Assembly: GCA_964019165.1 (NCBI GenBank) | Contig: OZ025277.1 | Location: 4,137,155-4,201,154 of the forward strand | Length of the DNA stretch: 64,000 nt | Origin: Mastigias papua | Lineage: Eukaryota; Cnidaria; Scyphozoa; Rhizostomeae; Mastigiidae | Reading direction: 5' to 3' | Shown: positions 53,260 through 64,000 of the stretch, in pieces | Position numbering within the stretch: position 1 is the stretch's first letter | How the letters are laid out: the number at the start of each line of letters is the position of its first letter | The notes under the pieces: generated by a model | The model's database searches: none | What the model was told of the DNA's origin: nothing | The model's input: the letters and a program-made list of their open reading frames with translations, nothing else | Made by a program: the position numbers and the translations under genes

Positions 53260-54995
53260 ATTTATAGTTTGAAAACTAAGAAATTAAAACTCAGTAATTA
53301 ATTGAATTCTCGATTATTTATACTCTCTCGCGTATTTCGAACTGTGCTTTACTCTTCAAATCTATTTTGTCATTATTCTTATTGCCACCTAATGTTTTCA
53401 CGCCAAAACATGCAAGCCTAAAAAGCTCAACTTTTGTTCAATTTCCTGATGAATTTGAGGTCAGAATACATTTATTAGAATATTTTTATATTTACATTTA
53501 GCGCTGATGTTAAATCAAATTAATACTGTTTTTGTTAATTTTAGATTCTACTAAAAATTTTTTGTCGAGACTTCAGAAAGCTTTCTGCAAAACACGTGGT
53601 CCTATGAAGTCTAGTTGTCTTAGGATTCGAGACTTCTTCTCAAAGATTGAGTTGAAAATGGCTCAGAGTTTTCTTGGACTTCATTTCAACTGAGCATCGT
53701 TTGCGACAGAAATACAATGCTTTTTGATTAATTGGCTCAGTCATTTCAGTTTGCCATCTCTATTGTTACATCCATTACTAAGAATTAAGTACCTGCTAAA
53801 AAGTAAAACCCTGTAAAGTATTTTGGGATGCGCATTTAAACTTAAAAATGTACCTATTCACATTTAGAAATACATATTTTGCAAAAGAATTAAAACATTC
53901 AACGAGTTTAAATGGAAGGAAATTCCATCGATAGTAATGCATCCTCTCATACACCAAAACAGTTGAAAAGTTTTCACAAATCACAGTGTTTGTGAATTAG
54001 ACTGACCAGAAACCTTTCCTGTCCTGAGACCTAGTGAAATTCTTTGGAAGGGCCTTGTAAAACAAGAATTGATAAAGCACAACAGCAACAGTACAATTTA
54101 ACACTGCTATGATTCGTGTCTGGTACCATGACGAAAGAATAGGTAACGTTTTTTGAAACTAGTCCAAATGTGGTCAAATGATCATAAAACAGTATCCAAA
54201 ATCACGAATAACGTATCACTCGTAGAAAAGAGTAGGATATGTTTTTATCTTTTGTGATCTCTTTATGATTTTGTATTTTTGTGATTTTTTCAAATGGTGT
54301 GCAAGATTGATTGTCCGTGTGATATGCCCCCCGGACAAATTCATCGCTACAGTATAACATTTATGAATGTATATATAAAGACTTTTGGATCAACGTGATG
54401 AAAGTTGCAGCTTTATATTTTATAACTGTTCCAATTAATCTGCACAGTGCCATATATATTCAAATTGATTTTATAAAGAGGTTTGTAAGGTTTGTGCTCC
54501 TTTAAATGTCGTGATAAAGCTCTATTCGTCCCTAGCCCTTGTTTCGAGTTTTGTTTACAGCAAGTCTCTTTTCTTTTACTAAAAGATAATCAGTGGTTCT
54601 TGGCTGACAGGCTATTTGATCGCTGATTGTGCGCAAATTTGTACTTAATATGAGCTCTTTGGCACTCCTTAGCTTTGTATGTTACATTATATCAACAGTA
54701 GATTACTTCTAGATTGTTTCCAATGGGAGATAATGGCAGATGTATAAGAGAGTTGTTCACAGACTGTATTATGTTCTCCAGAAAGGAGAGCTGTACGGAG
54801 GTACCTGGACTGATTATTACAGGTGTACCCTTTACCGGTAAGTCCGGCTTGATACAGGACAAACGAAGAACCCTGAATAACTGGTTGTAGATAATAGCCC
54901 TCGGATGAAGGTACGTTAAATAACTCGATGAGTTTTCAATTTATTTATGTCAAAGTTCATTTTACAACTTTTGTAGGCTGGTTTCTTTTCCTTTT
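53260..54995 (+). other. POP4 last intron
   Basis: AT-rich. A frame at about 53403-53457 reads TPKHASLKSSTFVQFPD, which superficially resembles the start of the last exon (IPKHNSIF), but no AG acceptor precedes it. No other feature seen. Confidence 0.5.
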
Positions 54996-54998
54996 TAG

Positions 54999-55135
54999 GT
55001 ATCCCGAAACACAATAGTATCTTCGAGTTTCAAGTGAATGGATACGTGTTTGAAATATTTGGAAGTAATTTCAGATTTCGACCTGGTGAAAGATCAGCAC
55101 GGAAATTTAAGCCAAAACTGTTTATGGCGTTTTAA
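54999..55135 (+). CDS. POP4: POP4 last exon with stop codon
   Basis: Acceptor TTCCTTTTTAG. The frame reads IPKHNSIFEFQVNGYVFEIF, then GSNFRFRPGERSARKFKPK and a TAA at 55133-55135. It matches the C-terminal family pattern (VIPKxxSxFxxxxxGxxxxIYGxxFxxRxxERxxxKFKxK). With the other exons the protein would be about 200 residues without the N-terminal exon and about 225 with it, close to human Rpp29 (220). Confidence 0.9.
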
Positions 55136-55139
55136 TCTG

Positions 55140-56770
55140 ACAAGTTCTCTGTTTGTTACAACTGTAGGCCGTTGAACGTTAGAAGAAATGTTATGTGAGG
55201 TAGCTCTCTTATTTTCAACTGGGTATTCAATAGCTGGGTGTGGTTGGGTGTGGCTAAGTGAAACGGGCTCGGATCATTAGTGTCTTCTCTAGTGAACATC
55301 CTGTGATAAGCTGAGTCGCAGGGCCTCTGAACACCAGCTCAAGATACTTTGACAGTTCACAATTGCTATCACAACAACCTTAGAGAAACTTTCGACATTA
55401 TCAATGATCACGAACAAAGATTTCTGTCAATTCAATGTCATATAGAGTTTTAGTTTTTACTGGAAATCGTAGGTTATTCAGTGATTACCTTGAATACTCT
55501 TACGCTACTCCACTGACGTGTAGGTATTCTCTTAGATTTCACGTAGTATCAATTGCCGACAGTAAAAGTTGTGGTTGCTTTATAAGGAATGAGTAAATGG
55601 CCTGGTCCCCATACCGATGACGACGGACACTTATCCTAGTTGTTGGAATTCTAGAGTTTTCTGTGGAAGTACCAGCATCTGAGAAATGCGAGAAATGCTA
55701 ACGGCCTGAGTGGATACAGTTCTGCTTACTTGTGAATCTTTCAATGTCAAGAGAATAAGGAGGACCGATTCCTCTCACAGTCACTGGATCCACGATTTGA
55801 CTGCGAGGCTTACACTGTTATGGAAAGGCTTTTTAGTGATGTCGCTGGCGTCCCTATTGAGATTTAGAATGTTGAAAAGCGTTCAACTTCATAGAATGCC
55901 TATGATACATCTCCATCGTGTCACCGCGGTGACTGGAACGAGTCCCTGTCTCTTACGACAGTACGGAAACTATGTGGGTATAGTAAAGTTCCACTACTAG
56001 CTTGAAATTCTACTCGTTAGATGTTGATGTGAGGCCTATAAATTATTAAATAATCCCTGAATTTCAATGTTTTTGTCTTGACTGAATGGTTTAGCAACAG
56101 AGGCCGAGGCCCATACATAATTGTGACCTGTTGGTTGGTGTACGTAGCCTCTATGCACACCATAATTTGAATAATTTGCAGATTCCCTTTGTTATTTTGG
56201 ATCAGTATTAGCCCAGAAAACTTATAGTTTCCCATAGATGTTAATACCCATAGTTGTATAAAGATAATTTCTGTCTCTTATAGCGGCCAAAACACACCAG
56301 TTATCTTACATTCTTAGAAAGGCTTATTAGCTTCTTGTGCAAATGGTTAAGCAGGCTTAGTGGCCACGTGTGCTTTGGCTGAAGAGTCCTTTCAACTTCA
56401 ATTTTCCTGTCCCAAGGTTCTTGTGACACAATGAGATTTTCTGGTGCATTTCTCAACATTTAGACTTTGCTAAGAAATAGTAAATCTACCTTATTCTCTC
56501 TTTCTTGACCGTGGGAGCATGAAATTTATTGAGTTTTCGCTTTGCTATATCATCAATTATAGGCATAGGAGGCTCGTCACAAATCTGGGTGTCAGATAAA
56601 GAAAAGCACATTGCCACACCCATGTTGCAAGCAGAGCCGTCATTAGAGATATCAAACTGTAGGGAGGGGATACAAGCTCGTATCATGCCGACTAAAGGGT
56701 GGCTTTTTTAGGTATTGCCTTTTATTGTCATACAAACGTTTGTTGAGAGGTCTTTTATAGTGATCGCTGA
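55140..56770. other. No gene recognised downstream of POP4
   Basis: Contains the presumed POP4 3' UTR. Short open frames (55710-56000 plus, 56486-56686 minus) have no family resemblance. Confidence 0.5.
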
Positions 56771-56775
56771 TGCTT

Positions 56776-57100
56776 TCTCTCTCTTTCTCTCTTCGTTTTA
56801 TCCTCCCTTCCTCTCTCCATCCCTTCCTCTCCTCCTCTACTCCTCTCCTCTTCCCTTCTGCTCCTCTCTTCCTCTCCTCTTCCCTTCTTCTTCTCCTCTC
56901 TTCCTCTCTACCTCTCCTCTTTTCTTCTCCCCCTCTTTTCCTTTCTTCTTCTCTTCCTCCCTTCCTCTCTTCCTCCCCTCCTCTCGTCCTCTCTTCATCT
57001 CTTTCTCCCTTCCTCTCTTCCTCCCTTCCTCTCCTCCTGTCTTCCTCTCCTCTTCTCTTCTCTCCTCCTCCTCTCTTCCTCCTTTCCTCTCTTCCCCCAT
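56776..57100. repeat. Polypyrimidine (CTCTTCC) tract
   Basis: About 325 bases almost entirely of C and T on the plus strand (purines on the minus strand), built from TCTTCC, CTCCTC and TTCCCT words. Open frames here (Pro/Ser/Leu/Phe on plus, Arg/Glu/Gly on minus) are artefacts. Such tracts can form triplex (H-DNA). Confidence 0.95.
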
Positions 57101-58291
57101 GATTTTATGATTGCAAGTTTCTTCTCAATTTGCCGATTCAATATAATTTTTCCTTGATTAGCCAACCGAGATTTCATTATGGGGGTGCCACACCCCGACA
57201 CCTCCAGTGCTGTTACATCCCTGATTGCAAGATTATCTCCTTTATTAATGAAATAGCCATAGTAATGAATCTGTAATAGTATTGTTATTCAGGTGGTGAT
57301 AATAACAGAATGATATTGATATAGCTACATTATTAATATCTATATACTCTGCCCTTTTGATGAAACGAAGTTATCACTTGTGAACTAATGACTAGTTAAC
57401 GTGACTTATACATCTCTGTTAATGAATTCTTGTCACTACGTGATGTTTCCATTATATTCATCCCAATAAATTCATCCCGCTTCCGAATACACCACGCTGT
57501 GTGTTTACAGCCACCCGTTTATATGTGGAATGCAGTAATAGCTCAAATAAGGCCCTGGCTAAACGATTCGATTTTTAATTCGATTTTTCACTCCCTACTA
57601 ACAAGTGCACTTCAATTATGTTTTATGATTATGTTTCGATTGTGTTTTATATTTTTTTCACTACGCCAAAATGAAGTAATAAATGTGATGGAGACTTCGA
57701 TGGCAAATCACCCACACCCTTAGGTTGCTACACTCCTATCGGGTATGTCAATTTCCAAGCAGTTGAATTTCACTAAAAGTCCCTCTGCTAGTAGAGCGTC
57801 TATTCAAACATCGAGCCATTGCCGTGCCTGAGCTTAAAACTGTAATCAAGAACAGCTGCAACCTACTCGTCTTGTCCTCAAGACTGATGTATCGAATTTA
57901 CTGTTAAGGCCAATGGAATAATAAGCATGGGCATGACAAGTACGGCACGACGTCTGAATCTGTTGCAGTGCCAAGCGTCGATCCTGCGCCCTGCCGGCAA
58001 ATTGCTGACACAGCACGGCCATGACACGAAATCTGGTCTAGGCCTTAGTGCCTCAGTCACATCAACCTCCATTCGATAGTCAAAGTTCCTCAAAAGGATT
58101 AAAACTCACGGCTGTACTCCATGGTGGATTCCTAGGGTGTGCCTGAGTGCTCCTTAAAATTGTTCTTGAGCATGTGGCATTTTCTTCAAAAGGAACATAT
58201 TCATTTGAAAATGTTACGCTACTTGAAATTTTTCAATGAGTGCGAAGCTCCCCTACCATTACATTTTTGTCGAGATTTCAAATAGCAGCTA

Positions 58292-58561
58292 TACCGTAAA
58301 TCCTTGAATTCCCCCGTCGAAAAAGTCCCTCCCCCTCGAACAAACCCCCATTATAAAGGATGTTGAGAACCTTGTAATAGACTAATGCTTATATTTAGAC
58401 TGCTCTTTTATTACTATGAAGAAATGCAGCTTTGAAAATGAGCTTAAATGTCAGATAACTTTATAGACCGCCCTTGAATAATCCCTCCCCTCGAATAAGC
58501 CCCCACCCAGAAATATCTAAAATCAAATAAATCAGGGGGGGACTAATTTGAAGATTTACGA
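58292..58561. mobile_element. MITE with CCCCC internal repeats, copy C
   Basis: The left end TACCGTAAATCCTTGAATTC and right end CTAATTTGAAGATTTACGA are imperfect inverted repeats. Internal CCCTCGAA(C/T)AA(A/G)CCCCC words occur near both ends. The middle aligns with copy B (43644-43958). Confidence 0.7.
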
Positions 58562-58861
58562 CAAGCATTATATTGTATGCTGGTTAAGAGTTTTTACTAT
58601 GAGTTTGAAAATACCACTTTAGAACTCGGTGTCATGCCATCCGGTTTGTTAGTGGAAATTTAATCGTGTGCCTGTACTAAGAAATTTTCTTACGGCTTTC
58701 TTGTTTTCATCTGTTGAGTATTAATGGGTCTAATTCTTTGTAATTCAACTTTGTTATGATTGCAGTTATATACTATTTCGTAATTCAGAGAGCATGGTGA
58801 AGTGTTGGATTAATGAAGTATATGGTAAAAACCCACACATAGAAACCTTCATTTATGGAGA

Positions 58862-59227
58862 TTGTCCAGTCTGAAATTGTGCATTTTGATTTCGATTACC
58901 TATAACCTTTTCACCCTGATACCTTACTCAGTTCTTATAAATGATTTCATTTATTATCCACTGAGAAACAAATTCCATCTATTTGCCAGTCAACACTCTT
59001 CATGGATGCTCCAAAATATTGCATACACAACAGTCGGAGTCGGGGGCTGTAGTAAAGATAAGATTAAAGTTAAAACCTGCGCTCTAATAATTGAACCTAA
59101 CGGATCTCATAGGAAAGTGAAGAGGCTCATTTCAAAGTCCTGGGTTCCTAGGTGTGAGCTTCTATTGCATGTTCCTGATCGAAATATACCACAATTAAAT
59201 GATGTTTATGTACACAGCTATGGATGA
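58862..59227 (+). CDS. Open frame of 121 residues, unknown
   Basis: The longest clean frame in the last 9 kb. It has a hydrophobic start and a second half reading QHSSWMLQNIAYTTVGVGG, KVKTCALIIEPNGSHRKVK and LLHVPDRNIPQLNDVYVHS. Composition is protein-like but I recognise no family and see no splice partner. It could be an exon, a mobile-element piece or chance. Confidence 0.3.
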   Translation: MSSLKLCILISITYNLFTLIPYSVLINDFIYYPLRNKFHLFASQHSSWMLQNIAYTTVGVGGCSKDKIKVKTCALIIEPNGSHRKVKRLISKSWVPRCELLLHVPDRNIPQLNDVYVHSYG

Positions 59228-60022
59228 TTCTCAAAAAATCTTTTAGCCATTAATCTTCTTTCGGCTTTTTTCTACAACTACTGAAAATCTAACTAAACTT
59301 GTTTTAAAATAATGATTTTGCAATCATATTAATTTTTCATTTCATAATCTGTCAGAACGCTCGTATTTTGAGCTGTATTGTATTTTCAAACCTGCTGGTT
59401 AATAACCAACATTTAAATAGATATTTAGACTTTATGACCAAGTTTTTATAGGATTGTTTCATGTTTTTGCTCCATCAACATACGCATCTACGATTATCGT
59501 GTAGGAGAATGGAGAAATAAGAGATAGTCTTTAAGTGGAAGCTTGTGTCGATGAGTGATTGCACATTTACGTTGAACGAGTAACATTCTATGAACGCTAC
59601 AGGAAATGATAACTGCTGAAGAGATTTCATAGCAAGCTGCACCTATTGGGGTTATGATTTGAACATGTTCCGATGTGAGGCAACTTAACTTCGTGCACCT
59701 GAGAGGACCTGTTTCTGTTCTGTTCTGATGGGACTCTTTGTGAATGGATGCAAACAGCTCTTGTGTGAAAACATGGGTCCAATCCCAAAGGGTACTGATG
59801 CGAAACTTGTACGTATAGATCTGCGCTCAAATGCATTCAACATCGAGGCTAAACACGAATCAAGTGTGCTTGTACAAACCAGAATGCAGCTATTCTAGCA
59901 TATAAAAGCACACTTCATTTTCTTCTTTTTTGGTCCATTTCGCATTGATTTTTATTTCGAAATGGCGCTGAAAACATCAGGAACTTAAAACCCCGTTATT
60001 ATTGAGAACAAGCCTTGTTCCG

Positions 60023-60023
<1 letters not shown>

Positions 60024-60056
<33 letters not shown>

Positions 60057-60105
60057 TATCATCGTCATCATCATCATCATCATCATCATCATCGTCATCA
60101 TCATC
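60024..60105. repeat. ATC trinucleotide microsatellite
   Basis: About 80 bases of CAT/ATC repeat with a few interruptions. Confidence 0.95.
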
Positions 60106-60745
60106 TTGTTGCATCAGATAGGAAATTTCATATGCACTCGGCTACTCGTATTCTTTGGACAAACAAATTCTGATGACTTTTTTCTAGCAAACATTATTTG
60201 TCACTAATGAAGTAAGAACGGTTTTAGAAACATGTAAGTCTAAAATTATCGAACCTCGGCAAAAATTACCTGGTTCTTATAAAAAAAGTGTAATGTTGAT
60301 GACAAAATAATGACCGTACGAGAAACTATGGTTCTATCAAAGGTACGTAGATCAATCTCAACGTTTAATTAACGCTTGTACTTCTCCCAAAACACAGCAT
60401 TACTTGGAGGAGGAGGGGGGTGAATGTTAAGTGTGGAATAAAAGAGAACAAAGTGTCCCAGGGCTTTTGGCGACTATTGTAGCAAAGGAAAAAAGCAAAA
60501 TCGATTATTATTAGATGACCTTGGCAATCCAGTTTGAATATTGATAAGTACAGAAAAGTTTACAGTTTGTGCGAGAATGAATACTTAATGATACAATCAA
60601 CTTGTCCGTATCACTATTGAAATCGAGGCCGGAATAATGTCAGCTATTCAGTCGATTAGCTCCAATAAAAAACTTTAATGAATCAGTGTTTGATCTTCAT
60701 AGGAAAGGTTCTATGATTTACCACACTCCATACTAGGGGGCGTAT

Positions 60746-60982
60746 CTACATAGTAATGATGATGCTAAGTGCAAAAACTGAAATCAGTGCAATCTTCTGC
60801 AGCAATGGCAGTAACTGATACATGGAGAGGAACTCACGAAAAACCGCATCACAGTGATCCAGACAACTGAATAAGTAGGAGAAAATGAAATTTTTGCTAG
60901 CCATTATCAGAAATGATACCCAGGCATACATAACAAAGCAAATTTTAAGAAGACCAGACTTCAGGATACAGAGATACGACAT
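60746..60982 (-). CDS. Open frame of 78 residues with hydrophobic segments, unknown
   Basis: The uninterrupted minus-strand frame starts MSYLCILKSGLLKICF and includes two hydrophobic stretches (about residues 9-27 and 59-77) and SYLFSCLDHCDAVFREFLS. It may be a small membrane protein or chance. No known family. Confidence 0.25.
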   Translation of the reverse strand: MSYLCILKSGLLKICFVMYAWVSFLIMASKNFIFSYLFSCLDHCDAVFREFLSMYQLLPLLQKIALISVFALSIIITM

Positions 60983-61487
60983 TTTGGCATTGGAAGAAAT
61001 TATTTAGGCGAAAACTTAGCGCGATTGCTATTCAAAATTTACATGCCATTTCTGCTTTTGTTTTGTAGATTTTTGCCTATATTTAGCCATTACTTATTCA
61101 TTCATACAATATAATTGATAATATTTTGTATTTTGCATGTTTTATAACTACGCTCTTTTTGCTATTATACAACCGAAAAACTGAAATATCCTAGCGTTAA
61201 GAAATCTTTATACTATGCAAAATAAATAACTACTTAATGCCCGATTACATTAGTGAATCTATATGTTGCATGTGAATTGGGAATTAGTAACTTAAGTTTT
61301 TGTGTTGTATAGTATATATCGTCCAGTGTTCATTTTCTCGATATGCATAATCTTTTATTACTTTTGTTTAAGTGTCGACTGATTGCATTTTTACTTGTGG
61401 GTATTTTTTGTTTACTTTCTCTCTGGGGGAGCAGTACAGCGTGGTAGTAACTTTGGAGTTCTTTTCTTATCAAGTTGTTTTTCTTCT

Positions 61488-61706
61488 TAATGCGTCCAAC
61501 ATAGCCGTCAAATCTTTGAGATCTCTGATAATGTCTGTTTTCTCCCAACCTAGCTGACCAATCAGCATGCAAAATGGGCCTAAATGTGGCCGTGGAGCAC
61601 GTGTGTGGTGAGAATCCTGCGTGATGATTGGTCAACTAGGTTGGGAGAAAATAGATCTGATCAGCCTCTTAAACATTTGACGGCTATGCTAATGCGTCCT
61701 AGTTTT
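61488..61706. repeat. Imperfect foldback (inverted repeat)
   Basis: The left arm (about 61488-61565) and right arm (about 61620-61706) are reverse complements with gaps. Shared words are AATGCGTC, CATAGCCGTCAAAT, TTTTCTCCCAACCTAG and TGACCAATCA. The central part is about 55 bases. No coding capacity and no hammerhead core. Confidence 0.75.
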
Positions 61707-61924
61707 AGTCGCGTTTTGTCTGTAGCCACAAGACCACATAGATTTTTAAGTTGTTGAAGAGAGCTCAAATTTCAAGTTGAATTTGCTGTGTGCTTGTTGA
61801 TTTTCAACTATGCTTGTAATTGGGCGTGGAACAGTTGCGAAACAGTTATACAGCCTGGATTCTGTAGCCTGTTGGTTACACTTTCAATAAGCTGAACCAG
61901 TCTAATAATAGTTTTCGTAATCAC

Positions 61925-62430
61925 TGGGTCATTGGTCAGATTTGGGCATAAACTGAAAAATTCAAGGCACGCTTATCCCAACAGCTCACATGAATGGAGT
62001 AAACTAGACACTGAGATAAGAGAATCCCTTTCCATTTATGTGTTTAAGAACAAACTGCTCTTCCTCATTAGGCTTCTTTCTAACTTTGTCTTCAGTATCT
62101 ATTATCCTTTTGGGCTTGCCTTATTAACTCCTAGATCTGCGCACATTTAGGCACAACTTCAAGGACACAACCAGTCCAATATGTCCAATTAATGACGGTC
62201 CTGAAGATAAAGAAAACTGCCTATAGCTGTGCCATCCTTTCGAAGTGCAACGGCGTGACCTCCTCCTAAGTGTCCTTTCAGCAATGCCTCCTTTCAATCT
62301 AAATAATGTTCAAAATCCAATCCTGTTGCAGATACTTTTATACGACGACAAAAAATTGCCATTTGAAGTGAATAAATTCATTCTAAAATCTAATATTTCT
62401 TGCATTCTGGGAACGGAACGTTTGTCTTAA
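61925..62430 (+). pseudogene. LINE C-terminal fragment (DTEHFLL family), copy 2
   Basis: In shifting frames: VRFGHKLKNSRHAYPNSSH, HEWSKLDTEIRESLSIYVFK and LLALLTPR-like remnants, then CPINDGPEDKENCL and FEVQRRDLLLSVLSAMPP, ending near LLQILLYDDKKLPFEVNKF. Same family as 45600-46443. Stops and frameshifts show it is dead. Confidence 0.8.
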
Positions 62431-62679
62431 TAGCATGGTCCAGCTTCATCAAAGATCCCCAAACCTAGCGTTTGTCTCACGTATATGAATTTCCGTTTAG
62501 TTTTAGCTTAACTTTGTTTACATGCTTAGAGTACTGGTCATGGCGTAGATAATGAACATTTTACTCCCAGGTGTATCTTCTTTGTAGCTTAATAATTTTG
62601 TAACATATATACTTACATATGAATAAAAAAAACATTTTAGGGTCAACAAAAATTCCAAATGCAAATATTGGAAGCTTAC

Positions 62680-63474
62680 CATTAAAGTTTTTTCGCTCCA
62701 TGATGTGAAGTTCCGGAGATCTTTTGCATCAAATTTATTCACTTTCAAGTGCAAAACTGTACTCTTAAGATTCAGCATCTAAAAACAGACGAGACAGAAT
62801 GCTCAAATAATTGCATAAAAAACACTGGACTCCATGTAAATCTCCTAACTAAAGTTCTAGGAGCTAAATTTCTGAGATTTACAAGCGGTCCCCATTCTTG
62901 TGCCTGTGTATGTGCGTGTGGGGGGGGGTTAACTACAAGGGCTAACAGTAAAAGACTGAAATCTTTTTCGCAATCTAGTTTAGTACAATACGTGGATCTC
63001 TTTCATAACCTCACCTGGGCTATTTTTTCTTTACCTACATTGTGAAGACCAAATCTAGACCACTTCGAACTTTCAACAATGGCAGGGGAGAGAGCTGTAA
63101 GCATAGGGCATATGAGCAACTTTATCAGAGAACATATGATTATTGTATATTCATGAGTGCTATGGAGTGCATACCCAGCTAAACGATTTTGCCTCTCTTT
63201 GCACCCCTCCTCCATAAAGGTTTAAGCTGAAAGTATATTTTTGCTTAAGAACTTAGCAAATAGACAGTTTGACATAAATCAACCGGAATATTGACTTTTC
63301 TCGCACGAATATAAATGACATTTGAGACCTAAGAAAGCTGATAAGTTCATATACATTTAAAATTCAAATTTTTGTGCAAGCCATCATCTCTTTTATTTAA
63401 TTTCTGCAGATTTCTTCCACTTACCTGTGTACTCAAGCGTTATATTTCTGTATGCATGTTCTATCTGTCTCAGG
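62680..63474 (-). CDS. Three consecutive exons of an unrecognised gene
   Basis: Exons in transcription order are 63425-63474, 63015-63094 and 62680-62778, with good splice signals (donors GTAAGT, GTGAGG, GTAAGC; acceptors AACAAAACAG, TGCTTACAG, CTGTTTTTAG) and matching phases (1, then 0, then 0). They encode LRQIEHAYRNITLEYT, then LSPAIVESSKWSRFGLHN and VGKEKIAQ, then MLNLKSTVLHLKVNKFDAKD and LRNFTSWSEKTLM. The last exon has a beta-strand/loop look (VLHLKVNKFDAKDLR) that recalls the start of a C2-type domain; this is weak. A GTAAAG donor at the complement of 63029-63034 could shorten the middle exon but breaks phase. Both ends of the gene lie outside what I could trace. Confidence 0.6.
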
Positions 63475-63479
63475 CTGTT

Positions 63480-64000
63480 TTGTTGAGAAACAGTCTTGTT
63501 CAGAAAGTTTAAAGGGTCTTCTAGTACTTAAATCATGAATAAGCTAAGAATGCTACAGTTCTGGACCAAAAGGTTTTCTTAAGCAAAAAGCGTGTACCCT
63601 CTGAAGTTCATGTATGATTAATATAAATTGGCTAAAATTCTTTTTGCGAGTGTAGAGCTTTCGCTAGTCTGAGCTGGTCAAGAAATAGGGTTGAAATTTA
63701 ACTTCGACAATCCACCACAATGGATAAAAAAGAAGGCTTTCTGCCTGTCGGATATCGTTATGAGATTATGGATTAAGGTGTTTTAAATAGTTTGGACAAC
63801 ACTTAGTGAACTTCTGTAAGGAAGACCTCTACAAAACAATAACATCAACACTGATCTTCATTATTCCAATCATTTGACAATCGCTCTCCTTTCTTACAAT
63901 CACGTTTTTTAGGTAGGTGACACAGTATCCTCTACTATGCATCTGCAGATTGAGTACATTTCTTCAACTATTCTTTTTCTTCTCATCACTTTCAAGCCCA
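63480..64000. other. Nothing supported at the right edge
   Basis: Probably intron of the preceding minus-strand gene. A short plus-strand frame from 63721 (MDKKEGFLPVGYRYEIMD) ends after 18 codons. Confidence 0.4.

Noticed and set aside
53403..53457. Second candidate for the last POP4 exon (TPKHASLKSS frame)
   Set aside because: No AG acceptor precedes it, and 54999-55135 gives a far better match with the stop codon.
56837..57201. Arg/Glu/Gly-rich minus-strand frames
   Set aside because: Produced by the polypurine strand of the simple repeat.

Overview
The window is animal nuclear DNA. Evidence: coding exons of 25-100 bases split by GT-AG introns, orthologues of the animal/fungal genes NPRL2 and POP4 (Rpp29), an ectonucleotide pyrophosphatase-like gene, many dead non-LTR retrotransposons, and long ACAT and AT microsatellites. 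The LINE families (APE-type endonuclease plus reverse transcriptase, C-terminal FRG/FSYRGA..LWN motifs) resemble those abundant in anthozoan cnidarians. A coral or octocoral host is therefore my best guess; this is inference. I see no prokaryotic operon, CRISPR array or rRNA.

Layout. 1-2 kb: a near-perfect foldback and a microsatellite block. 2.0-9.9 kb: minus-strand exons of one or two unrecognised genes, with a LINE remnant and a 28-base minisatellite. 12.7-14.7 kb: a MITE and palindromes joined to AT tracts. 17.1-22.9 kb: a minus-strand PH-domain-like gene whose seven exons all have phase-0 borders. 26-27.6 kb: an intronless ENPP-like gene that has lost most metal ligands. 30 kb: an intact foldback with a hammerhead-like core in each arm. 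31.4-32.6 kb: intronless NPRL2, divergent from a candidate 54-residue membrane protein. 34.4-39.0 kb: a nested insertion in which a DNA transposon with 6-base target duplications contains a LINE, which contains a TTAA-flanked MITE. 41.6-55.1 kb: POP4 on the plus strand, its introns filled with three LINE families, a zinc-finger transposase-like pseudogene and a MITE. 55-64 kb: mostly repeats (polypyrimidine tract, MITE, ATC tract, foldback, LINE end), then three joined minus-strand exons of an unrecognised gene at 62.7-63.5 kb.

The cellular genes do not form a pathway, although NPRL2 (GATOR1, amino-acid sensing) and POP4 (RNase P/MRP) are both core genes. The most interesting non-standard signal is a set of hammerhead-ribozyme-like cores, each in a palindrome beside an AT or ACAT microsatellite. 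Hammerheads of this kind are known from Penelope-like elements and related retroelements. Exon models were made by eye from splice signals and phase continuity; without transcript data they remain predictions.
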